The notes under the pieces were generated by a model, which was given only the letters and a program-made list of their open reading frames with translations, searched no databases and was not told the DNA's origin. This document shows positions 26,266 to 32,758 of a DNA stretch of 47,871 nt, in pieces (position 1 is the stretch's first letter; each line of letters opens with the position of its first letter). Source of the DNA: a virus; IMG/VR virus record IMGVR_UViG_3300025889_000190, positions 1-47,871 of that record; one strand, given 5' to 3'. The position numbers and the translations under genes are program-made.

Positions 26266-27750
26266 ATGAATAAATTTTCAAAGGTTGTAATTGTTGGAGG
26301 AGGAGCAGCGGGATGGTTTACTGCTTTATATATTAATAAAATTTCTCCTAGTACTGATGTTACTTTAGTTGAAAGTGAATCAATAGGCATTTTAGGCGCT
26401 GGTGAAGGCTCAGTTCCGACCTTAGTTGATTTTTTAGATTTTTTAGAAATAGATGAAAAAGAATTTATTAAACAAACTAATTCAACCCACAAACTTGGAA
26501 TCTTATTTGATAATTGGAATGGAGATAAAAAAGATTATTTTCATTCATTCAATGTAGCACATCAAAAATTTGATTATGCCTATGATGACAATGGAGAGGT
26601 AATTAATGCCTTTATAGGTTCTTTGTATAAAAACAATTTATCTTATATAGTAGGTGATATAGCTGAGCAGATAGCTCGTGCAAATAAATCACCTTTTATC
26701 AAACACTCTATTGACGGAACAAACCAAATTGCTAACTACTCATTTCACTTTGACGCTCATTTAGTTGCTGAATATCTAAAGAAAGTAGCTATTGAAAGAG
26801 GGGTAAAGAGAGTAGAAAACATAGTTCAAGATTTTACTCAAGACTCATTAGGTAACATTACCGAAGTTCATCTTTTAGACAGTAAACTCGAATGTGATTT
26901 TGTATTTGACTGTTCAGGATTCAGAAGAAGAATTATAGGAGAATTATTTAACTCACCTTGGAAATCTTATACAGACCATCTAAAAGTCAATACAGCTCTA
27001 ACTTTTCAAATTCCTCAATTTGAGAATAAGATAGAACCTTATACAAAAGCCATCTGTATGAAAAACGGATGGATGTGGCAGATACCTTTACAGAATAGAA
27101 TAGGGTGTGGTTATGTTTTTGATAAAAATTATATTACAAAAGAACAAGCCCAACAAGAAGTTGAAGAGTATTTAGGACATTCTATTCAACCTAACTTAGT
27201 AATACCGTTTGAGGCAGGAGCATATCAAAAAGTATGGATTAATAACTGTCTAGCAATTGGATTAAGCTCAGCTTTTACAGAACCTATTGAAGCTACCTCT
27301 ATATTTAACGCTATTAACCAGTTATGGACTATAGGAGAAAAACAATTTAAGATATACAACCAAAACTTTATTGATCAATATAATAATTACATCAATAAAA
27401 TGAATGATAATGTATTAGATTTCTTATATTTTCATTATATTACTAAAAGAAATGATAGTAAGTTTTGGCAAAACTATCAAAAAATAACAACTGTCCCTCC
27501 TGGTTTAAAAATACTTTTAGATAAATGGGATACTTCTTTATATACTATAAATGATTTTTCTCAACATCCTTTTAACTTACATAGTTGGTTACAAGTAGGA
27601 TATGGACTAGATTTATTTAATAAAGAGGTATTTATTAAAGAATTTAATAAAATTAATTTGTTCCGAATTGGAGAACATTACAGATATTTAAAAGAGTGGG
27701 GACAAAAAATAACTAACAACGCTATTCTTGAAAAAGATTATTTAAAATAA
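26266..27750 (+). CDS. Flavin-dependent halogenase (tryptophan halogenase family)
   Basis: A 494-aa protein of the tryptophan halogenase family. The FAD-binding GGGAAGW is at residues 11-17. The halogenase-specific WxWxIP motif is intact as WMWQIP (269-274), which distinguishes these enzymes from monooxygenases. The lysine that guides hypohalous acid in PrnA (Lys79) aligns with Lys76 in STHK, and PrnA Glu346 aligns with Glu342 in EPIEATSIF. All main catalytic features are therefore present. Such enzymes use FADH2, O2 and halide to chlorinate, brominate or iodinate aromatic substrates; a marine cyanophage homologue (VirX1) has been characterised. No flavin reductase is seen nearby, so the host must supply FADH2. 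It begins 3 nt after the nucleotidylyltransferase stop. Substrate unknown. Confidence 0.9.
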   Translation: MNKFSKVVIVGGGAAGWFTALYINKISPSTDVTLVESESIGILGAGEGSVPTLVDFLDFLEIDEKEFIKQTNSTHKLGILFDNWNGDKKDYFHSFNVAHQKFDYAYDDNGEVINAFIGSLYKNNLSYIVGDIAEQIARANKSPFIKHSIDGTNQIANYSFHFDAHLVAEYLKKVAIERGVKRVENIVQDFTQDSLGNITEVHLLDSKLECDFVFDCSGFRRRIIGELFNSPWKSYTDHLKVNTALTFQIPQFENKIEPYTKAICMKNGWMWQIPLQNRIGCGYVFDKNYITKEQAQQEVEEYLGHSIQPNLVIPFEAGAYQKVWINNCLAIGLSSAFTEPIEATSIFNAINQLWTIGEKQFKIYNQNFIDQYNNYINKMNDNVLDFLYFHYITKRNDSKFWQNYQKITTVPPGLKILLDKWDTSLYTINDFSQHPFNLHSWLQVGYGLDLFNKEVFIKEFNKINLFRIGEHYRYLKEWGQKITNNAILEKDYLK

Positions 27751-27757
27751 ATTAATT

Positions 27758-28339
27758 ATGCACTCTAGACCTATATTTAACCCCGATTTAGAAATTGACC
27801 AAACCGAATATTATTGGTTTGAAAATGGTTTTTCTTCAAATGAAGTTGATACTATTTTAGAAACAACAAAAAATTATGAATTTCAACAAGCTACCTTTAT
27901 TTCAGGTAATAGTAAAGATATTCGTGATAGTAGTATAAAATGGCTAACCCCAGATAATAATACTACTTGGATTTATGATAGACTAATGAATTTTGTTTCA
28001 GAAGCTAATAGTCTTTGGAAATTTGATATTCATTCTGTTTTAGATGATATTCAATATACTGAATATAGAGGTGGAGGAGGCCATTATGATTGGCATATTG
28101 ATATAGGACCTAATTCTATATCCCATCGTAAAATCTCAGTTATTGTCCAATTATCTAACCCATCAGAATATAATGGTGGTATATTAGAAATTAATACAGG
28201 AAGTAATATTAAACAAACATCTAATAAAAAAGGAGCAGTTATAGTATTTCCATCGTTCCTACAACATAGAGTAACCCCAGTATCATCAGGCTTAAGAAAA
28301 AGCTTAGTATTGTGGGCTGGAGGAGGCCATTATAAATAA
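27758..28339 (+). CDS. Fe(II)/2-oxoglutarate dioxygenase, PKHD hydroxylase type
   Basis: A 193-aa protein with a double-stranded beta-helix dioxygenase domain. The iron ligands are His113, Asp115 (in WHID) and His170 (in LQHRVTPV); Arg180 (in GLRKS) should bind the 2-oxoglutarate carboxylate. The surrounding YNGGILEI and VIVFPS motifs match PKHD-type/prolyl 4-hydroxylase-like enzymes (PiuC/YbiX group). All residues for catalysis are present. It is the last gene of the modifying-enzyme run and lies downstream of a fibre whose collagen block contains Y-position prolines. Prolyl hydroxylation of fibre 3 is a reasonable idea but not provable from sequence; other phage oxygenases act on unknown proteins or metabolites. 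Confidence 0.88.
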   Translation: MHSRPIFNPDLEIDQTEYYWFENGFSSNEVDTILETTKNYEFQQATFISGNSKDIRDSSIKWLTPDNNTTWIYDRLMNFVSEANSLWKFDIHSVLDDIQYTEYRGGGGHYDWHIDIGPNSISHRKISVIVQLSNPSEYNGGILEINTGSNIKQTSNKKGAVIVFPSFLQHRVTPVSSGLRKSLVLWAGGGHYK

Positions 28340-28351
28340 TATATTTATAAT
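28329..28351 (+). repeat. AT-only inverted repeat containing the upstream motif
   Basis: A perfect 9-bp inverted repeat (28329-28337 with 28343-28351) with a 5-nt loop. It overlaps the oxygenase stop codon and contains both TATAAATA (28331-28338) and TATTTATA (28342-28349). It could be a weak hairpin, a two-way promoter core or a protein-binding site. Confidence 0.5.
28340..28349 (+). promoter_or_regulatory. TATATTTATA motif before the LamG-like gene
   Basis: A motif copy ending 16 nt before ATG 28366, partly in the inverted repeat at 28329-28351. It would restart transcription after the enzyme cassette. Confidence 0.45.
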
Positions 28352-28365
28352 AAATTAGCTATAAT

Positions 28366-29154
28366 ATGGCCTTTTTTCATAAACCTAGAATAGTCACTGA
28401 TGGATTAATCCATTTATTAGAACCTAATTATTTTAATGGTACTAGTTCTGAAACTATTCCTAATAAACCTATTGGAAGTAGTTGGGGAGTATATAACTTT
28501 AACATAGGATCAGGAGCAGGAATTAAAACTTTACAAAGTAATGTAATTAATGATGGTTCTGGTACAAGTCATACTATAATTAGTCGCAATAGTGACTTAG
28601 AAACAGGATCAATTACTGCTATTATTTGGATTAATATGGAAAACATACCTTTAAATGTAGGAGGCAATAATAATTGGAGAGGGTTACTTTGTACAAGTAA
28701 TAGTGGAACAAATGGAAATCCTTTAACAATGGTAATGGAACAAAGTTATATAATTAATTTTTCAACAACAACTACATCTGGATATAAACGTTTTTTAAAT
28801 GGTAATTTTGCCCCAGTAGGAGCTGATACTAATGGATGGTTTATGGTATCTTACACTTATGATAAAACAAGTGGTCAAGCTGCTAGTTATAAAAATTCAT
28901 CTCAAATTAATAACGGTCCTATGACTTCTGATGGTGGTGGAAGTAATCCAACCTCCCCAGGTGAATCAATGGTATACAGTAGTTATGCAAGTGGAGGGTT
29001 TAGAGTATATGGAGGAACCAATTCCATAGCAAATCCAAATGGAAATGGGTATGTTCCTGGTGAGTTAGGAAATGTACTTTTCTACAATAAAGCATTATCA
29101 CCAGACGAAATAACCCAAACATATAATGCTTATAAAACAAGATATGGATTATAA
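28366..29154 (+). CDS. LamG / concanavalin A-like lectin-fold virion protein
   Basis: A 262-aa protein of the laminin-G-like jelly-roll type often found in phage structural proteins. The N-terminal RIVTDGLIHLLEPNYFNG (residues 8-25) is the usual opening; ITAIIWINMENIP is a core strand; and the closing LGNVLFYNKALSPDEI (about 235-250), followed by NAYKTRYGL, is diagnostic. These domains usually bind glycans or decorate capsids and fibres. There is no signal peptide. The last 11 nt overlap the start of a 51-aa ORF. Its position between the enzyme cassette and further small structural genes suggests a virion surface lectin. Confidence 0.75.
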   Translation: MAFFHKPRIVTDGLIHLLEPNYFNGTSSETIPNKPIGSSWGVYNFNIGSGAGIKTLQSNVINDGSGTSHTIISRNSDLETGSITAIIWINMENIPLNVGGNNNWRGLLCTSNSGTNGNPLTMVMEQSYIINFSTTTTSGYKRFLNGNFAPVGADTNGWFMVSYTYDKTSGQAASYKNSSQINNGPMTSDGGGSNPTSPGESMVYSSYASGGFRVYGGTNSIANPNGNGYVPGELGNVLFYNKALSPDEITQTYNAYKTRYGL

Positions 29155-29299
29155 TATATATAATATACCTCAAGTTGAAATATCAGGCTCTTTAATACCA
29201 GATCGCCCTTATTTTATCACTGAAGGAAGTGTAAATGATAAAGTAGTAGATTATTTTTATACAAAAGAAGAAGCTCAAATTTATTTAAATAATCTATAA
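29144..29299 (+). CDS. Small 51-aa ORF after the lectin gene
   Basis: A short ORF starting MDYNIYNIPQVEIS and ending KEEAQIYLNNL. It overlaps the upstream gene by 11 nt and ends just before the next AATATTTATA motif. It fills what would otherwise be an unusual 159-nt gap in a very compact genome. The hydrophobic/polar pattern and C-terminal helix look protein-like. No family recognised. A chance ORF cannot be excluded. Confidence 0.5.
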   Translation: MDYNIYNIPQVEISGSLIPDRPYFITEGSVNDKVVDYFYTKEEAQIYLNNL

Positions 29300-29300
29300 T

Positions 29301-29310
29301 AATATTTATA
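29301..29310 (+). promoter_or_regulatory. AATATTTATA motif before the Cys-rich 217-aa protein
   Basis: A consensus copy ending only 3 nt before ATG 29314. A start site at the usual promoter spacing would make a leaderless message. Confidence 0.5.
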
Positions 29311-29313
29311 AAC

Positions 29314-29967
29314 ATGGGAACATCTGGAGGACCTTTAGTATACGATAGTGCAAGTGCTAAGAAGAATCTTAGATCAGACGGATATGTAGCCTTAAGAAGC
29401 TCAGCAACCGGAAAAGTTGAAGTCGGATCAATTTATGCCGATATTACTACCGATGCCGATCAAGCTTGGTTCCTAATATTTACAGCATTTCCTAGAGATA
29501 CTAGTCCCTACAATGCAAACGATGTATCTTCCCCACCAGACCCAAACGACACTACCATGTCTAAATTCTCCGATTCTGTAATCCAAGGAATCCTAAACAG
29601 AGGATTGAAACAAACCAGAACTCAATGGTACCACACTTCTGTTGAATTCGGTACTGTATGGGCTGATGGTAGTTTAAATAATAGAAGTACACAGTACAAT
29701 GAATTTGAAAATCCTTCAAATTGGAACAGCACCGGCGGTAGCTCCGGTGAAAGATTTAAAAGAAAATGGGGAGGTGCTAGCTGGACAGATTGGATCACTT
29801 CAGCCGGCAGCACATGTTCCGGAGCAGTAGGAGGATGGTCAAATTACTACGAACAGTCTTGTGTACAATCCTGGTTCGCAGGTTGTGAAGGAGGTCCTGC
29901 TATTAACCATAGGTGTGCCGGCGGAATTCAAGATAGAGCAAATAAACTAATAATCTGGGCAAATTAA
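29314..29967 (+). CDS. Cys-containing predicted virion protein, unknown
   Basis: A 217-aa protein of unknown family. The first half has IYADITTDADQAWFLIF, in the style of a fibrinogen-like or lectin-like beta domain. The last third is Trp/Gly-rich with five cysteines (STCSG, QSCVQ, AGCEGG, HRCAGG) and ends DRANKLIIWAN, a form reminiscent of secreted binding domains. Cys-rich ends suggest metal binding or disulfides in the mature particle. Codons are visibly richer in C and G (ACC, GCC, CCG, TCC) than in adjacent genes, so recent acquisition is possible. It has its own upstream motif and a small gene follows after 1 nt. Confidence 0.55.
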   Translation: MGTSGGPLVYDSASAKKNLRSDGYVALRSSATGKVEVGSIYADITTDADQAWFLIFTAFPRDTSPYNANDVSSPPDPNDTTMSKFSDSVIQGILNRGLKQTRTQWYHTSVEFGTVWADGSLNNRSTQYNEFENPSNWNSTGGSSGERFKRKWGGASWTDWITSAGSTCSGAVGGWSNYYEQSCVQSWFAGCEGGPAINHRCAGGIQDRANKLIIWAN

Positions 29968-29968
29968 C

Positions 29969-30196
29969 ATGTACAAAACATTAATGATGGTATTCAGCAC
30001 AATCGAAGGAACGTGGACTGATATCTTTAACGCTGAAAATTCAGAAGGTAAAAATATAGACACTGTAGAAAAAGCTACGGCTCACATTGATGCATATTAT
30101 GGAGCAGAATTAGGAGCACGTACTTATGAAAGTACAGAATCAGAAATCTACGCAATTTCCGAAAACCCAATATACCCCTGCGTAAATTGCCCATAA
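29969..30196 (+). CDS. Small unknown protein (75 aa)
   Basis: It starts 1 nt after the previous gene and is probably co-translated with it. It is acidic, begins MYKTLMMVFSTIEGTW and ends NPIYPCVNCP with a C-x-x-C pair at the very C-terminus. A CxxC tail could bind metal or form a disulfide with the Cys-rich protein just upstream. No family recognised. Confidence 0.6.
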   Translation: MYKTLMMVFSTIEGTWTDIFNAENSEGKNIDTVEKATAHIDAYYGAELGARTYESTESEIYAISENPIYPCVNCP

Positions 30197-30238
30197 ATAG
30201 TTTGGTTTTTTAAATAAGTTTTATTATATTAATATTCA

Positions 30239-31228
30239 ATGATTGATAATTTAGTTAAATTAGTTTTAGACAAAGGGGGTTCTGTAGCCCACTTAAAGAT
30301 TCCTTCGTCTGATAGTAAAGGTACAGGTATATGTAATCCTTCTATTTTTATTGATGATGATGGCACTATATTATGTAATATAAGGAACGTAGGATACGCT
30401 CTTTATCTTTGTGAAAATAATCAAAAATTCCAAAGTCGTTGGGGTCCTTTAACTTATATTCATCCTGAAGATGATTGTAATCTTAGAACTGCTAATTTTT
30501 TATGTGTTTTAGATCCTAAAACTTTAGAAGTAGCTTCTTATAAAGAAGTAAACACATCTGAACTAGATATTACCCCAGTTTGGGAATTTATTGGTCTAGA
30601 AGATGCTCGAGTGGTTCGTTGGGATGGTGTTTTATACATTACCGGTGTTAGAAGAGATACAAAACCTAATGGTGAAGGCAGAATGGAACTTTCTGAAATA
30701 GATGACTATGATACAGCTAATGAAATTTCTCGAGTAAGAATTGAACCACCAAATGATCCTAATTCATATTGTGAAAAGAATTGGATGCCTATTAATGATA
30801 TGGATTATTGTTATGTAAAATGGGCTAATCCAGCAGAAATTGTTAAAGTTGATCCTATTAATGGAACTAGTGAAACTATATTTAATGGTGTTTTTAAACA
30901 AATAAATGCTGGTCATGATTTAAGAGGTGGTTCTTCAGTTGTTAAATGGAAAAATTATCGTTTATGTGTTGTTCATGAAGTAGATTTTTGGCAAAATGAA
31001 AACAATAATAAAGATGGTATTTACAATCACCGAATAATCGCTTATGATGAAAATTGGAATATTGTTAAATATTCTGATGTATTTAAATTTATGACAGGAC
31101 GAATTGAATTTGTTTGTGGTGCTGCTGTTATAGATAATGATTTAGTTTTAACTTATGGATTCCATGATAATGCGGCTTTTGCAGTTAGAATCCCAGAAAA
31201 TGTTTTAGAAGAATTACTCAATGGATAA
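30239..31228 (+). CDS. Five-bladed beta-propeller, GH130/GH43-like glycosidase or phosphorylase relative
   Basis: A 329-aa protein whose spaced motifs match the GH130/GH43/GH32-style propeller: GICNPSIFID near the start (about residues 29-38), GLEDARVVRWDGVLYIT (about 119-135), EKNWMPI (about 180-186) and LRGGSSVVKW (about 228-237). GLEDAR and RGGS in these positions normally hold sugar-contacting acidic and basic residues. GH130 members phosphorolyse mannosides; other relatives stand next to glycosyltransferases in sugar clusters. It overlaps the next gene (TPR-FkbM methyltransferase) by 8 nt, implying joint function in sugar modification. Exact reaction unknown, and it may be a sugar-binding or transferring propeller. 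Confidence 0.6.
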   Translation: MIDNLVKLVLDKGGSVAHLKIPSSDSKGTGICNPSIFIDDDGTILCNIRNVGYALYLCENNQKFQSRWGPLTYIHPEDDCNLRTANFLCVLDPKTLEVASYKEVNTSELDITPVWEFIGLEDARVVRWDGVLYITGVRRDTKPNGEGRMELSEIDDYDTANEISRVRIEPPNDPNSYCEKNWMPINDMDYCYVKWANPAEIVKVDPINGTSETIFNGVFKQINAGHDLRGGSSVVKWKNYRLCVVHEVDFWQNENNNKDGIYNHRIIAYDENWNIVKYSDVFKFMTGRIEFVCGAAVIDNDLVLTYGFHDNAAFAVRIPENVLEELLNG

Positions 31229-32447
31229 AATATTAAAAAATTTTTTAAATGACCCATATAACCCAGAAACTAATTTTTGGTTTGGTGAACAATATTATCA
31301 AGAAGGTCACAAAGCAGCCGCTTTAACATTATTTTTAAGAGCAGCAGAGTATGGTTTTGATAAAGATTTAACATATGAAGCTTTAGTTAAAGTAGCTTTA
31401 TGTTTAAAAACATTAGGACATCGTCCTCATTCAGTTAGAGGATCTATTTTAAATGCTATTACTTTTGATCGTGAACGTCCTGAAGCTTATTATCATTTAA
31501 GTTATGACCATCAAACAAAAAATGAATGGCAAGAATCATATTTAGCCGCTGTTCAAGGTTTAGATAAACTAAAAAATCTAAAATCCACATCAGTTGATAT
31601 AGATTTCCCAGGTGAATATGCTTTAATATTCCAAAAAGCAGTAGCAGGTTGGTGGATTGGATATTGTGATGAATCAAGAGAATTATTTAACCATTTGTTA
31701 AAAGAATATCCAATGCGTAGAGAATTTATAGAAGCTTGTTATAATAATCTATCTATGATACATGGTCTTCAATATCCAACATTAACATATACTAAAGAAG
31801 AACATTCAAAATTAAGATATAAGTTTAAAAATTCTGAAAAAATTGAGAAAAATTACTCTCAAACATATCAAGATTTATTTATATTAAGTATGTTGGATGG
31901 AAAAGAAAATGGTACATATCTTGAAATCGGAGCATCAGATCCTTTCCATAATAGTAATACAGCTTTATTAGAAAAAGAATTTAATTGGACCGGGGTAGCA
32001 TTAGAAATTGATGAAAAAGAAGTAAATAAACATAAAGAACATCGTTCTAACACATGTATTTTACAAGATGCTACAACAGTTGATTATGATAAGTTATTAG
32101 CTGAAAATAATTTTGATACAGTTATAGATTATTTACAAATCGACTGTGAACCAGCTGATGTTACTTTTAGTGTTTTATTATCAATTCCTTTTGACAAATA
32201 CAAGTTTAGAGTGATCACTTATGAACATGATTATTATATAAATCATCCAATTGATTATAGACATTCTTCAAGAAAATATTTAGAATCTTTAGGATATAAA
32301 CGAGTAGTAGGTGATATCGCTCCTGATTCAAATAGTACATTTGAAGATTGGTGGGTACATCCAGATCTAGTAGATCCAGAAATAGTAAAAACAATGATTA
32401 ATCCTTTTGATGGAACTAAACGAGCAGACAAATATATTTTTATATAA
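31221..32447 (+). CDS. TPR domain fused to FkbM-family methyltransferase
   Basis: A 408-aa two-domain protein. Residues 1 to about 200 are helical and TPR-like, with repeated A-x-x-x-F/Y patterns such as AALTLFLRAAEYGF and PEAYYHLSY. Residues about 212-400 are an FkbM-type SAM-dependent methyltransferase: SQTYQDLFILSML, then GTYLEIGASDP (the SAM-binding loop), NSNTALLEKEFNWTGVALEID, and DYLQIDCEP. FkbM enzymes methylate sugar hydroxyls in antibiotics and polysaccharides, and TPR-FkbM fusions are frequent in surface-glycan clusters. The overlap with the propeller gene supports a glycan substrate. Cytoplasmic; no signal. Confidence 0.8.
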   Translation: MDKILKNFLNDPYNPETNFWFGEQYYQEGHKAAALTLFLRAAEYGFDKDLTYEALVKVALCLKTLGHRPHSVRGSILNAITFDRERPEAYYHLSYDHQTKNEWQESYLAAVQGLDKLKNLKSTSVDIDFPGEYALIFQKAVAGWWIGYCDESRELFNHLLKEYPMRREFIEACYNNLSMIHGLQYPTLTYTKEEHSKLRYKFKNSEKIEKNYSQTYQDLFILSMLDGKENGTYLEIGASDPFHNSNTALLEKEFNWTGVALEIDEKEVNKHKEHRSNTCILQDATTVDYDKLLAENNFDTVIDYLQIDCEPADVTFSVLLSIPFDKYKFRVITYEHDYYINHPIDYRHSSRKYLESLGYKRVVGDIAPDSNSTFEDWWVHPDLVDPEIVKTMINPFDGTKRADKYIFI

Positions 32448-32448
32448 A

Positions 32449-32703
32449 ATGGAAACAATAAAATTAACACAAGAAGAGTTAACTCAACTTACAGAATTTA
32501 AAAAAACTAATGATAATTTAATTTGGGAATTTGGTCAAATTGAAATGAATTTATCTATTCTTGAAACTCAAAAAAATGATCTAAAAGAAAGATTAAATAA
32601 AACTAATAAAGACCAGAATGAATTTGCTAAAACATTAAATACCAAATATGGTAATGGTTCTATAAAAATGGAAACAGGCGAATTTATTCCAACCCAAAAT
32701 TAA
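32449..32703 (+). CDS. Small coiled-coil protein (84 aa)
   Basis: The start METIKLTQEEL at 32449, 1 nt after the previous stop, was preferred over ATG 32407, which would overlap the methyltransferase. The protein is highly charged (Glu/Lys/Gln/Asn), with heptad-like spacing from about residue 7 to 60, so a coiled coil or helical hairpin is likely. It ends before a weak terminator. Small coiled-coil proteins of this sort are common in front of tail genes of marine T4-like phages, with unknown function. Confidence 0.65.
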   Translation: METIKLTQEELTQLTEFKKTNDNLIWEFGQIEMNLSILETQKNDLKERLNKTNKDQNEFAKTLNTKYGNGSIKMETGEFIPTQN

Positions 32704-32725
32704 TTTTGTGGCTTTTTTGCCATAT
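32695..32725 (+). terminator. Possible weak terminator before the sheath gene
   Basis: An A/T-rich inverted repeat around the stop codon (CAAAA pairing with TTTTG, loop TTAA) is followed by GTGGC, a six-T run and GCCA. GC content of the stem is low, so efficiency is doubtful, but a motif copy follows directly as it does at the two strong terminators. Confidence 0.35.
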
Positions 32726-32730
32726 TTATC
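32721..32730 (+). promoter_or_regulatory. CATATTTATC motif before the tail sheath gene
   Basis: A motif copy with the longest spacing, ending 28 nt before ATG 32759. It follows the T-run of a weak terminator. Confidence 0.45.
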
Positions 32731-32758
32731 ATTAGACTCAATCTAGATAAAAATTAAC

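Noticed and set aside
30197-30238. A Bacteroidota-type promoter in the gap before the propeller gene
   Set aside because: TTTG and a TAnnTTTG-like string are present but spaced too closely to be a convincing -33/-7 pair.
32407-32448. Longer start for the small coiled-coil protein at 32407
   Set aside because: It would overlap the methyltransferase gene by 41 nt; ATG 32449 is 1 nt after that stop, matching the spacing used elsewhere.
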